From Prosthecobacter sp. (GTDB taxonomy: Bacteria; Verrucomicrobiota; Verrucomicrobiia; Verrucomicrobiales; Verrucomicrobiaceae), in assembly GCF_034366625.1 (NCBI RefSeq), contig NZ_JAXMIH010000014.1, forward strand, positions 340,212 through 404,211: a stretch of 64,000 nucleotides of DNA. The letters run 5' to 3'. Under the pieces are notes generated by a model. The model made no database searches. It saw only the letters and a list, made by a program, of their open reading frames with translations, and was not told where the DNA came from. Positions 33,459-42,346 of the stretch are shown here, in pieces. Position 1 is the first letter of the stretch. The number at the start of each line of letters is the position of its first letter. The position numbers and the translations under genes were made by a program.

Positions 33459-36400
33459 ATGTTGTCTTCAAATCTGCTGCTGGCGGGCGTTTTGACGCCG
33501 TTGCTGCTGACGGCGCAAACGGCGGTGACAGTTCAGCCGGAATTGCCGCCATGGCAGGCGAAGCTGGCAGATCCCGCCTGCCGGCAGAGCCTGGAGCAGG
33601 CGAACGATGTGAGCGCGGCCTTGCAGGAGCTGGAGGTTTCGCCCTTTGATCATGCCGCGTTCTATGACTGGCTGCGCGCACAGGCCAAACCACCGCAGCA
33701 GCACATAATCGAGTGTCTGCTGCTCGCGCATCTCGCGCGTGAGCTGCAACGGTCCGAAACGGAGATCAGCGCGGCAGACGATCTGGTGCTGCAAGCCGCG
33801 CCGAATCTGCCCCAGGGCTGGTTTGGCCGTGCGGAGCAGTATGCGGCGGCCACGCAAAAGGAATCCGCCGCATGGGCAGCGGAGGCGGCGGTGCAGGGCA
33901 TGCGCCGCGTGGATCTGGCGTCCGCACAGTGGCCGCGGCAGTTGCAGGCGTATCGCGGCGTGGACTGGCTGGCGCATGCGGTGAAGTCCGGGCATCTCAC
34001 GGAATGGGTGAAAGCGGTCGCCGCCGCATTGGAACATGCACCCCAAGGCATGGCGCGTCCCGATGCGTGCCGTCTCGTGCTCACCATCTTGCGCCACGAT
34101 GCCATGCGCCAGGAGCCGCTGCTCGGCCAGATTTTGCTGGAGTCCGTGCAAACCGCGCAGCCGCAGCTTGTGCTCGGTGATCCGGCGAATTTCGCCGTGG
34201 TGCTGCGTGATCTGCAAGCCGCCGGCCAGCCCGCGCTGGCGCAGCGCGTCGCACGGCTGCTGGTGCTCGCCCCGGTGCCAAAGGACGCCGTGTCAGGTGC
34301 TGGCGGGGTGGATTTGCTGTCGATCACGTTCGGACTGCGCAGCGGCTTCAGCGAGCTGCTCGGCCTGTGGGAGGACACCACGACGCCGCATCAGCCCACG
34401 ACGCAGGCGCGGCAGATTTTGCACGCGGCGCTGGGGGATGAGCCCGCCTTTGCCGAGACCTGCCTGCAAGCGGCGCAGACGCAGCCGTGGAATGAAAATC
34501 TCGTCACCCATGCGCTGCTGGCGCTGGCCCTGAACGGCGGCGTGAGCCCGGAGCAGATGAAGCTGGCCGCCAATCTCAGCGTGGATAGCCGGGCCCGCGT
34601 GGCGCTGCGCCTCGCGGCCTTCGCGCCGCCGGGCAGTCATCCGCAGAGCACCTCAGGTCCGTGGCTGGAGGAGCTGGCGCTGAGTCTCGTCACGAAAATG
34701 CAGTACACGACGGAACGTGGCTCATTCGAGAGCCTGCTCAACTGCTTGGAGCACCTGCAACGCGGCGGTGAGCAGGCGCGTCTCACGCGTGTGCTCGAAG
34801 CGGCGCGCAACTCGACACCACGGCTTGATGATCTCGATCACTGGGAGCGCCACGCACAGCTCATTCTGCGGCAGAAGAATCTCGCTCTCACGCGGACGCT
34901 CGCCACGGCCTGGGGCGGCGCGTTGGATCAAACCTCGCAGCAAAAGACGCACCTGCTGCCACTCGCGCGCACGGCCATCCTCGCGGGGAAAAATGGCGGC
35001 GTTGAGTTTGCCATGATGGCGCTGACGCTGTGGGAGCGGCATCACGCGGAGATGAGCAGCACCTCGCTGCCGCCGCCGGGCGAGGCGGCCCGCGTGGGCG
35101 AGGCATTGATGGCCTGCGATTATCTGGAAGGCTTCAACCGCTTCGTCACCGGCCTGGAACACCTGCAAAAACACCGCGTCACCTCGCTCTACAAGCAGAT
35201 GACGGGCGAGCTCGTCGCGCTGCGTGATTTGATCGAGGGCAAGGGTGATCTGGTGCCGGTCGTCGAGGCCTGGGTGCGTCCGCCTGCGGTGGCGGACGAG
35301 GCCGTGACCGTGCAATGGCAGTTTGTTCTGCCGGAACTCGGCTCCTCGCCTGATCGCGCGATGATCCTGACCACTGGCGACCGCGATGGCCGCAAACCCT
35401 CCGACAAACTTGCCGACGCGCGCTGGTGGCGTGCTGGCACTTCGTTGTCAGCACTCGCACGACTCAGTGGCACATGCTCCATCGAAATCCTGGCCGGTGA
35501 TGATCCTGACAAGCTGCGCTCACTCGTCACCATCCCGAGTGCGCCAGCGCGTGGTTCGCATCCCATCATCACGCTGCCCGCTTCCGGCTGTTTGAAGGTC
35601 ATGCTGCGCTCACAGGCCAATGGCATGACCGCCGCGAGCGAGCCCCGCGCCTTCTCCACCCGTCCGCCGTTGTTCACGAACGGCCGCGAACCGGCTGCGG
35701 CGGAGGAAATCTCAGCGGTGGCATGTCCTGATCTCACGCAGGTGCCGCAGCCGGAACAATGGTTGCCGGAGGATGCCAAACGCTGGGGCCGTGTGATCGC
35801 CCCGCCGGTCGAAATTGAGGACGCGGCGGAATATGTGCTCACGCAATGGTCTGACACGCCATTCAGCAACACTCGCATGATTTTGCTCGATGCGGAGCAG
35901 CGCCCGCTCGGACCGGTGCCAGTGGCGAGCATGGGCTGGCAGGCAGGCAGCCTCGCGCTCACCCACACGCCTGTGAACCGCGTGTCGCGCTCACGCGCAC
36001 AGCGGTTTCGCCCGGGCGACTGGGCGGGCGATGGCGATCTCGTGTTTCCCAGCGATGGGCGGGCAGGCGAGCAAAAGGCGCGTTACATCGCCTTCGTCAC
36101 GCGTGAGGTTGCGCCCAAAACACTGCCGCTGCTGCAACTGCGCCCGTATCGCACCGCTTCGATGCCGGGCAAGGCGGACCCAAGTTTTCGCTCGTTCACC
36201 CCCGAGCTGCCGGAGTTGAACGACGAGTACATCGGCGATCTCGGCTTCGCGGTGCATTCGTGGCATGTCACCTTCGCGTCAGATCGCGGCATCATCACAG
36301 GCAAAGGCGCGCTGGCCGGTTTCGATGTGATGCACATCCCGTGGAAGCCGCTGGTGCGCGCGGAGTCGGAGCTGATCGAGGGCAATGAATGGCCGATGGT

Positions 36401-37061
36401 CTTCACGCCGGAGCACAGCCTCGTCATCGAGCCGTCGTGGAATGGCACGCGCAATCTGGGCCTGCGCTTCGTGCCGTTCGATGTGCGCGGCGAGCGCTAC
36501 GCCGCCTGCCGCCGCATCGAGCTGCCGCTGCCGAGTTATAGTCGAGGGGAAATCTCCGAATGGCTCGACGGCGCGGTGCTGATGGTGTCCTCGCAACGCG
36601 GCGAAAATCCCGAACCCGCCTGCGCCTGGGTGGAGCCGGACGGGAAGTGCCACGTCGTCAAACTGCCCCGTCCGCCGATCAAGAACAGTCCCGGCCTCGA
36701 AATCGCCTGGTGGGGGCCGGGCGGCACGAAATTCACGCTGCATGAGGACGGCCTGCTCTTTCACATGGAGCACCGCGACGGCCTGCGCCTGCTCAGCGTG
36801 GAGCCAGGCACGCCCGATGACATGCCCGCAGGCTGCAAACCGGGCCGCTCCAAGCGCAAACGCGCCTGGCGGCTCGAACGTCCCGACGTGCTGGTGCAGA
36901 TGGACAAAAAGACCAGCATGATCACCCGCCGCTTCCACCTGCCCAAGCCCTGCGCCGGCACGCCCATGGCCTTCGACACTCGTGGCTATGTGATTTTGTT
37001 CACTACCGACCACGAGATCATCCGCGTGAACCCGCCGGGCCGCATCGCCATCGACAATTGA
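33459..37061 (+). CDS. Very large exported protein of unknown function, 1200 aa
   Basis: I do not recognise a family. The start MLSSNLLLAGVLTPLLLTAQ gives a signal peptide; a GTG/ATG further upstream would place nine residues before it. Roughly residues 30-620 are helix-rich and Ala/Leu-rich with Gln, in a pattern like TPR-type solenoids (AEQYAAATQKESAAWAAEAA, LAHLARELQRSETEISAADD). The second half becomes beta-rich (VQWQFVLPELGSSPDRAMIL, QWSDTPFSNTRMILLDAEQR) and ends with propeller-like text (GLRLLSVEPGTPDD, MAFDTRGYVILFTTDHEIIR). No catalytic motif or anchor is seen. It stands alone, 61 bases ahead of the DUF1080 gene on the same strand. Confidence 0.8.
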   Translation: MLSSNLLLAGVLTPLLLTAQTAVTVQPELPPWQAKLADPACRQSLEQANDVSAALQELEVSPFDHAAFYDWLRAQAKPPQQHIIECLLLAHLARELQRSETEISAADDLVLQAAPNLPQGWFGRAEQYAAATQKESAAWAAEAAVQGMRRVDLASAQWPRQLQAYRGVDWLAHAVKSGHLTEWVKAVAAALEHAPQGMARPDACRLVLTILRHDAMRQEPLLGQILLESVQTAQPQLVLGDPANFAVVLRDLQAAGQPALAQRVARLLVLAPVPKDAVSGAGGVDLLSITFGLRSGFSELLGLWEDTTTPHQPTTQARQILHAALGDEPAFAETCLQAAQTQPWNENLVTHALLALALNGGVSPEQMKLAANLSVDSRARVALRLAAFAPPGSHPQSTSGPWLEELALSLVTKMQYTTERGSFESLLNCLEHLQRGGEQARLTRVLEAARNSTPRLDDLDHWERHAQLILRQKNLALTRTLATAWGGALDQTSQQKTHLLPLARTAILAGKNGGVEFAMMALTLWERHHAEMSSTSLPPPGEAARVGEALMACDYLEGFNRFVTGLEHLQKHRVTSLYKQMTGELVALRDLIEGKGDLVPVVEAWVRPPAVADEAVTVQWQFVLPELGSSPDRAMILTTGDRDGRKPSDKLADARWWRAGTSLSALARLSGTCSIEILAGDDPDKLRSLVTIPSAPARGSHPIITLPASGCLKVMLRSQANGMTAASEPRAFSTRPPLFTNGREPAAAEEISAVACPDLTQVPQPEQWLPEDAKRWGRVIAPPVEIEDAAEYVLTQWSDTPFSNTRMILLDAEQRPLGPVPVASMGWQAGSLALTHTPVNRVSRSRAQRFRPGDWAGDGDLVFPSDGRAGEQKARYIAFVTREVAPKTLPLLQLRPYRTASMPGKADPSFRSFTPELPELNDEYIGDLGFAVHSWHVTFASDRGIITGKGALAGFDVMHIPWKPLVRAESELIEGNEWPMVFTPEHSLVIEPSWNGTRNLGLRFVPFDVRGERYAACRRIELPLPSYSRGEISEWLDGAVLMVSSQRGENPEPACAWVEPDGKCHVVKLPRPPIKNSPGLEIAWWGPGGTKFTLHEDGLLFHMEHRDGLRLLSVEPGTPDDMPAGCKPGRSKRKRAWRLERPDVLVQMDKKTSMITRRFHLPKPCAGTPMAFDTRGYVILFTTDHEIIRVNPPGRIAIDN

Positions 37062-37122
37062 AAAACGCGCTGGCGTCCCGCTGACCTCTCGCCTTTGATG
37101 CACTGCAACCTTCCTTCCAATC

Positions 37123-37758
37123 ATGCGCACGCTTCTCTGCACCCTCGCTCTCGCCTTATCCGTCACTGCCGCTGAACCGGTTTATCTGACGCTGGCCGAT
37201 TTCACCGACACCAAAGATGCCGCGCCATCCGGCGGCTGGACCACTGAAGGCGATAACACCATTCACCTTACCGGCAAAGGCGGCGGCAGTCTGCTCTCGA
37301 AAAATGAATACACGAACTTCGAACTCGAATGGGAGTGGAAGCTCAATGCCAAGGGCAACAACGGCATCAAATACTGGGTCACGAAGATCGGAGGCAAGGA
37401 ATGGCTCGGCATCGAATACCAGATGATCGACGACAGCGGTCATCCCGACGGCCTCAAAGGCGGCTCCCACACCACGGCGTCGATTTATGACATCAAGGAG
37501 CCGGTGAAGGACAAGGCGGTGAAACCCGCCGGTGAATGGAACACGAGCAAGATCATCGTGCAGGACGGACTGATCCAGCATTGGCTCAATGGCGCCCTGG
37601 CCTGCGAGGCGAACACCACCACGCCCGAGTGGAAGGAAATGGTCGGGAAGAGCAAGTTCAAGAGCAAGGAAGGCTTCGCCCCCGGCAAAGGCAAGATCAT
37701 GCTGACCGAGCACGGTGACGAGACGTGGTTCCGCAACATCAAGATCACGGCGAAGTAA
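37123..37758 (+). CDS. Exported DUF1080 / 3-keto-disaccharide hydrolase-family protein
   Basis: 211 residues with a signal peptide (LLCTLALALSVTAAEP). The concanavalin-like sandwich of DUF1080 is recognisable: GGWTTEGDNTIHLTGKGGGS, LLSKNEYTNFELEWEWKL, NNGIKYWVTK, IEYQMIDDSGHPDG and the closing ETWFRNIKI. Members have been linked to cleavage of 3-keto-glycosides produced by Gfo/Idh/MocA oxidoreductases. This fits the three such oxidoreductases elsewhere in the window, although they are 13 kb away and may be unrelated. Its stop codon lies at the edge of a nested palindrome. Confidence 0.9.
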   Translation: MRTLLCTLALALSVTAAEPVYLTLADFTDTKDAAPSGGWTTEGDNTIHLTGKGGGSLLSKNEYTNFELEWEWKLNAKGNNGIKYWVTKIGGKEWLGIEYQMIDDSGHPDGLKGGSHTTASIYDIKEPVKDKAVKPAGEWNTSKIIVQDGLIQHWLNGALACEANTTTPEWKEMVGKSKFKSKEGFAPGKGKIMLTEHGDETWFRNIKITAK

Positions 37759-37823
37759 AAAGTAGCCCAGTTCCTGCGGAACTGGAGCTTGGGAGCCTGT
37801 TCCTCAGGAACAGGACTACTTTT
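37758..37823. repeat. Nested double-hairpin palindrome between convergent gene ends
   Basis: Two perfect 8-bp hairpins (CCAGTTCC/GGAACTGG at 37767-37785; CCTGTTCC/GGAACAGG at 37796-37814) are enclosed by an outer 8-bp stem AAAAGTAG/CTACTTTT. The element touches the stop codon of the DUF1080 gene and contains the stop codon of the antiporter gene, and could end transcription from both sides. The inner hairpins resemble each other (GTAG, a palindrome containing GTTCC). A REP-like repeat is a second reading. Confidence 0.75.
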
Positions 37824-39636
37824 CCACCTCCGCGCGATCCTTCTCAAACAACTGCGTCAACTGGACGCGCCGCTCGCGCACGATGCTCGCATAGGCGTCG
37901 AAGTCGTCCTGCACCGGGACGATGAGGTGCATCGTTTCATCGTCGTAGCGCCGCCACTTGCGCGCGGCCTCCTCCATCGCGGCGGCGGGCTTGCCGAGCG
38001 CTTGCAGCGCGCGCGTGGCCAGCACCAGCGCGCTGTGCATCTGCTCATGCACCATGTCTTCCGCGCTGATGCCGAGTTTCAGCAGTTCAAAACGATGATC
38101 GTAATCCTGCGCGCGCACCAGGATGCGCACCTTGGGAAACTTCTCCCGCACTTCCGTCACGAGCCGCGCCACTTTGGACTGGTCCGCCAGTGTGATGATC
38201 AGCATGCAGGCCTGCTCAATGCCCGCCGCGTGCAGCAGGTCCAGCCGCGTGGCATCACCATAGAAGACCTTGAAACCAAAGGCACGCAGCATGTCCACAT
38301 GATCGGGATCGCTTTCCAAGACCGTCACCTTCACGCCCTGCGACATCATGAAACGGCCCAGGAAATTGCCGAAGCGGCCGAATCCTGCCAGGATCACCGG
38401 CGCATGCTCATCAATCGGGTCTGGCGCGCGCTCCTCCTTGCTCACCGCCGTGTAACGCGGCGCAATGATGCGTTCATAGACGATGAACAGCAGCGGCGTC
38501 ACCGCCATGGAGAGCGCCACAACGGCCACGAGCAGCTTTGAATTCTCCGCATCGAGAATCTGCTGCTGAGAGGCCATCGACAGCAGCGCAAAAGCAAACT
38601 CACCGCCTTGCGCCAGCGCCAGTGCAAGCAACCAGCGGTGGCTGCCGCGAATCTTCAGCAGCGTGGCAATCGCAAAAAGCACCAGCGTCTTCAACACGAT
38701 CAATCCCAGCACCAAAACGCCCACCAGCAGCGGTTTGGCCGCGATCACGCTGAAATCCAGCGACGCGCCGACCGCGAGGAAGAACAAGCCGAGCAGCAGG
38801 CCTTTGAACGGCTCCAGATTGCTCTCCAACTCATGCCGGTAATGACTTCCCGCAAGCACCACGCCCGCGACGAACGCGCCGAGCGCCGGTGAGAGGCCCA
38901 CCTGCGTCATCAGCAGCGCCACGCCGACGATCAAGAGCAGCGCCGCCGCCGTCAGCAGCTCACGCAGGCCCGTTTTTGCCAGAATCGCAAACCCGCGCGG
39001 CACCACGAACTGACCGGCGATGACAATCGCCACCACCGCGCCCAGCGTGACCAGCGGCTGCAACCAATGCGGCAACGTTTGCAGCCAGCCGTGATGCTCC
39101 GTTGCCGCGCCACCTGCCGCGAGCAGCGGAAACACCGCCAGCATCGGAATGACCGCGATGTCTTGAAACAGTAGCACCGCGAACGAATCCGCGCCGCCAT
39201 CGGTGCGCATCAGCGCCTTCTCCTGCAGCGTCTGAATCACGATGGCGGTCGATGACAGCGCCAAAATCATGCCCGTGGCGATGGCGGGCTTGTATTCCAG
39301 TCCGCAAGCCATTGCGATGCCCATCACCGCCAGCCCCGTGAACACGACCTGCATGCCACCGAGGCCAAAAATCGGCCCGCGCATGCGCCACAGCCGTGAC
39401 GGCTCCAGTTCGAGGCCGATCATGAACAGCATGATCACCACGCCAAACTCCGCGAAGTGCAGCGCCTCCTCGCCTTGCTCACCCCCGACCCAGCCCAGCA
39501 CAAACGGCCCGATCAACGCCCCGCCGATCAAATAGCCGAGCACGCTGCCCAATCCCAGCCGATGCGCCACCGGCACCAGCAGCACGGCTGCCGCAAGGTA
39601 GATGAAGGCCGAGAGAAAAAAGTTCGCGTCGTGCAT
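37816..39636 (-). CDS. Kef-type CPA2 cation:proton antiporter with TrkA-N (RCK) domain
   Basis: 606 residues from MHDANFFLSAFIYLAAAVLL; GAGG precedes this ATG and upstream frame is not protein-like. About twelve membrane helices with GYLIGGALIGPFVLG and LFMIGLELEPSRLW, typical of KefB/KefC, which exchange potassium for protons. The cytoplasmic part (from about residue 410) is a Rossmann RCK domain: VILAGFGRFGNFLGR, VLESDPDHVDMLRAFGFKVFYGDATR and ILVRAQDYDHRFELLKLGI. No KefF/KefG-like partner gene is adjacent. Whether glutathione adducts control it cannot be told from sequence. The gene follows a VOC protein by 10 bases, possibly tying it to electrophile handling. Confidence 0.93.
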   Translation of the reverse strand: MHDANFFLSAFIYLAAAVLLVPVAHRLGLGSVLGYLIGGALIGPFVLGWVGGEQGEEALHFAEFGVVIMLFMIGLELEPSRLWRMRGPIFGLGGMQVVFTGLAVMGIAMACGLEYKPAIATGMILALSSTAIVIQTLQEKALMRTDGGADSFAVLLFQDIAVIPMLAVFPLLAAGGAATEHHGWLQTLPHWLQPLVTLGAVVAIVIAGQFVVPRGFAILAKTGLRELLTAAALLLIVGVALLMTQVGLSPALGAFVAGVVLAGSHYRHELESNLEPFKGLLLGLFFLAVGASLDFSVIAAKPLLVGVLVLGLIVLKTLVLFAIATLLKIRGSHRWLLALALAQGGEFAFALLSMASQQQILDAENSKLLVAVVALSMAVTPLLFIVYERIIAPRYTAVSKEERAPDPIDEHAPVILAGFGRFGNFLGRFMMSQGVKVTVLESDPDHVDMLRAFGFKVFYGDATRLDLLHAAGIEQACMLIITLADQSKVARLVTEVREKFPKVRILVRAQDYDHRFELLKLGISAEDMVHEQMHSALVLATRALQALGKPAAAMEEAARKWRRYDDETMHLIVPVQDDFDAYASIVRERRVQLTQLFEKDRAEVEK

Positions 39637-39646
39637 GGCCTCGGAA

Positions 39647-40111
39647 TCACTCGCCAAACATCGCCGCCGTGACTCCCACCAGCTCTTCAGGCGACATGTC
39701 CCGCACCTTCTGCGCCAGCGTCCAGCGATAGCCAAATGGATCAGCCACGCGTGCGGTTCGATCTCCCCAGAACTGATCCGTAGGCTCAAAGAGAACCGCC
39801 GCGCCGGCTTCCACGGCTTGTTTGAAAGCCACTTCGACATCCTTCACGTAGATGATGAACAAGCCGCCCTTCCCGACTTGAGGCGCAAGTGCGCCGGTCT
39901 CTGGATACTCATCGGAAATCATGATCGCGCAGTTGCCGATGTTGAACTCCGCATGCGAGATGCCGCCCGACTTCGGATCCGGCAGTATGAAATTCTCCAC
40001 CGCTCCAAATGCCTTCGAGTAGAACTCGATGGCCGCCTTCGCATCCTTCACCGTGAGGGCGGGAGTGACGGAATGATAACCAGCGGGGATGTAGGAAAAG
40101 TCGTGGCTCAT
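39647..40111 (-). CDS. PhnB-like VOC-superfamily protein
   Basis: 154 residues from MSHDFSYIPAGYHSVTP; six extra residues at an upstream start are possible. The glyoxalase/bleomycin-resistance fold is visible in VTPALTVKDAKAAIEFYSKAF, ISHAEFNIGNCAIMISDE, GGLFIIYVKDVEVAFKQAVEAG and RVADPFGYRWTLAQ. Members of the PhnB-like subgroup have unknown activities. It stands 10 bases ahead of the Kef-type antiporter. In E. coli, Kef channels respond to methylglyoxal-type electrophiles, so a detoxification link is attractive but inferred only from position. Confidence 0.87.
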   Translation of the reverse strand: MSHDFSYIPAGYHSVTPALTVKDAKAAIEFYSKAFGAVENFILPDPKSGGISHAEFNIGNCAIMISDEYPETGALAPQVGKGGLFIIYVKDVEVAFKQAVEAGAAVLFEPTDQFWGDRTARVADPFGYRWTLAQKVRDMSPEELVGVTAAMFGE

Positions 40112-40195
40112 GACGGCCCACGAACGCACAAAACCATGCCTGATGCCAGCACTTCAGCTTGGTCCGCACCGCATGAAACGAGTTGAAAACGCGCC

Positions 40196-41068
40196 CTACC
40201 TGCCACGCGCCATCCACACGCCCAGCAGGGCCACCCCCATGCCGAGGAGCGATAAACCGGTCAGCGTCTCGCCAAAGATGCCCCAGGCCATCAGCGCTGT
40301 CACAGCGGGCACGGTGTAAAACAGGCTCGCCACATTCACCGCCGTGCCGCTGCGGATCAGATGATTGAGGAGGCTGATCGCGCCGATGGACAACACGAGC
40401 GCCACCCACAGCAGCGCGAACACAAACTGGCCGCTCCACTCCACCTGCATCGTCTCCGTGGTCAGCGCCAGCACCGCTGTCACCACCAGACTCGCCGCAT
40501 ACTGCACCACCGTGCTCGTGCGCAGGTCAAAACGCGGACAGTGCCGCTTCTGCCACATCGTTCCCGCCGTGATGCCGATCAGCGACAGGATTGCTGGCAC
40601 CGTCATCAAGAAAGTCAGCCCGCTGCCCGTCTTGTGCGCCACCACCAGCACCGTGCCGACGAACCCCAGCGCCAACCCCGTCCATTGACGCGGCAGCACC
40701 CGCTCGCCCAGCGCCACACCCGCAAACGCCGCCGTGAACAGCGGCTGCAGCGACACAATCAAACTCAAAATCCCCGCCGGCAGCCCCAGCCGCAGTGACC
40801 ACACACAACCACTCAGATACAGCGCATGAATCAGCAAGCCCGCAAAGGCCACATGCATCATCTGCCCCTTCCCCTGCGGCCACGGTGCCTGTGAAACAAG
40901 CGCAATCGGCACCAAGATCGCCAGCACGATGCAGTAGCGCAGCGTCAGAAACGTGAACGGCTCCGCATACGGCACCCCCAGCTTCGATCCAATGAACCCG
41001 CTGCTCCACAGCAGTACAAACAGCCACGGAATGACGACCGTCCATCGTGAGACACGAGTGGCGCTCAT
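40196..41068 (-). CDS. DMT-superfamily (EamA) transporter
   Basis: 290 residues with about ten membrane helices and two EamA repeats. WLFVLLWSSGFIGSKLGVPY and LTLRYCIVLAILVPIAL open the first; LIVSLQPLFTAAFAGVALGE and WTGLALGFVGTVLVV are the conserved end of a repeat. The second half has LINHL-like SIGAISLLNHLIRSG and YTVPAVTALMAWGIFGE. These proteins export or import amino acids, nucleobases or other metabolites; the substrate is not predictable. It lies 84 bases before the VOC gene. Confidence 0.9.
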   Translation of the reverse strand: MSATRVSRWTVVIPWLFVLLWSSGFIGSKLGVPYAEPFTFLTLRYCIVLAILVPIALVSQAPWPQGKGQMMHVAFAGLLIHALYLSGCVWSLRLGLPAGILSLIVSLQPLFTAAFAGVALGERVLPRQWTGLALGFVGTVLVVAHKTGSGLTFLMTVPAILSLIGITAGTMWQKRHCPRFDLRTSTVVQYAASLVVTAVLALTTETMQVEWSGQFVFALLWVALVLSIGAISLLNHLIRSGTAVNVASLFYTVPAVTALMAWGIFGETLTGLSLLGMGVALLGVWMARGR

Positions 41069-41205
41069 TCGGAGATGATGGATGGCAAGGTTGGCATGAC
41101 CACAGGCAGAATGGCTTGGAGCAACTTAGATACAATCATTCGAAGTCCAAGCTAATGCGCAAACAAGCTCGACAGCTTCACATCTGATTTCATATTCAAA
41201 GCCCT

Positions 41206-41442
41206 ATGAATGAACCATTCAGTATCACGCTTGAAGATGACGACGGTAACGTAGTTCTCCCAAAGAATCCCGGAAAAGAAGGCAATGCATTTTCAATTCG
41301 CCATCTCCCACGCAAAGGAGATGAAATTCAGATTTATGAAACCCGCTACACTGTGATTGATGTGATTCATAGACTAACCCACGAACATCCCGCCTTCGTT
41401 TCACTCCGAGTTGCTCTGATTGATCTCGATCTCAACAATTGA
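41206..41442 (+). CDS. Small hypothetical protein, 78 aa
   Basis: Not a family I recognise. The frame is complete, with an acidic N-terminal part (ITLEDDDGNVVLP), a middle RHLPRKGDEIQIYETRYTVIDVIHR that looks like a small beta barrel, and a tail SLRVALIDLDLNN. The DNA is visibly more AT-rich than its neighbours. The stop lies 1 base from the stop of the convergent rhodanese-YceI gene. No ribosome-binding site is obvious. It is likely a real gene because codon-position bias and a plausible fold are present, possibly acquired recently. Confidence 0.6.
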   Translation: MNEPFSITLEDDDGNVVLPKNPGKEGNAFSIRHLPRKGDEIQIYETRYTVIDVIHRLTHEHPAFVSLRVALIDLDLNN

Positions 41443-41443
41443 G

Positions 41444-42346
41444 TCACTCGGTTTCGGCTCGTTTTGCATGCAGTTTCACATGCAGATGGACGTGATCATT
41501 CACGACGTGCTTGCCGAGGAACGCAAACAGCCTGCCGGAGCCGTAGTGGCTGCCGAACTGCGTGCGGTCGATCTCAAACTGCGCCTGACCGGTGAGATGA
41601 TCCGCATCGGCGGCGGCAATCACGGCGGGGAAGCTCAAGGGCTGCGTGACACCGCGCAGGGTCATCGAGCCATGCAGCGTGTAGTTCGGCGTGCCGGGTG
41701 TGCAAGAAGGTAAGGGCTCCGCATGCTCACAGACGAACTCGGCGGTCGGAAAACGCTCCACAGCGAAGAAATCATCGTCACGCAGATGGCGGATGAGCAG
41801 CGCGTTGTAGGCGGTGTCCACGAGGTCTTCGCAAACGATGTGGTTCATATCGAGCGTGAAGCGGGCGGCTTTCAAAGCGCCGTTTTGCACCTCGATCCTG
41901 CCTCCCGCCAGTTTCACGGTGCCTTGATGATGATTGAACAAGTTCCGGCCCGTCCAGCGCACCACGCTGGTGTCGGTGTCCAGTTCATAAACGCCGTTCA
42001 CCTCACATGAATCGCCCTGCAGGCCAGTTCCTTCGACGGCGAGGCCGTGTTGCAGCCATTCCGTCAATCCACCGCGAAAATCGCGCACGTTGGTGTAACC
42101 CGCTTTCTCCAGCTTTCCCGCCGCCGTGCTCGAATCGAGCGAGGGATCACCCGCGCCATACACGATGATCGCCGCCGACTTGTCCGGCACGAGTTCGGCC
42201 ACCTTCGGGAGGAAGATCATCTCATACACGCAAGCATTCACCGCGCCTGGCAGATGCTGCTGCGCGAAGTGCTCCTCCGGCAGCACATGGATCAGCGCGG
42301 CATGGCCTGCGAGAGCCTTGAGTTCGTGGGCGGTGATTGTTTTCAT
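41444..42346 (-). CDS. Rhodanese-like / YceI fusion protein
   Basis: 300 residues, cytoplasmic. Residues about 1-110 follow the rhodanese fold (ITAHELKALAGHAALIHVLP, HLPGAVNACVYEM, VRDFRGGLTEWLQHG), but the active-site loop reads IIVYGAGDPSLDSS: Gly takes the place of the catalytic Cys, so sulfur transfer is unlikely. Residues about 115-300 are a YceI-like lipid-binding beta barrel (YELDTDTSVVRWTGRN, FTLDMNHIVCEDL, GVTQPLSFPAVIAA). YceI proteins are normally exported; here the domain is cytoplasmic and fused. Its start overlaps the VOC gene stop by 4 bases, placing it last in the pirin-DoxX-OYE-VOC operon. Confidence 0.88.
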   Translation of the reverse strand: MKTITAHELKALAGHAALIHVLPEEHFAQQHLPGAVNACVYEMIFLPKVAELVPDKSAAIIVYGAGDPSLDSSTAAGKLEKAGYTNVRDFRGGLTEWLQHGLAVEGTGLQGDSCEVNGVYELDTDTSVVRWTGRNLFNHHQGTVKLAGGRIEVQNGALKAARFTLDMNHIVCEDLVDTAYNALLIRHLRDDDFFAVERFPTAEFVCEHAEPLPSCTPGTPNYTLHGSMTLRGVTQPLSFPAVIAAADADHLTGQAQFEIDRTQFGSHYGSGRLFAFLGKHVVNDHVHLHVKLHAKRAETE

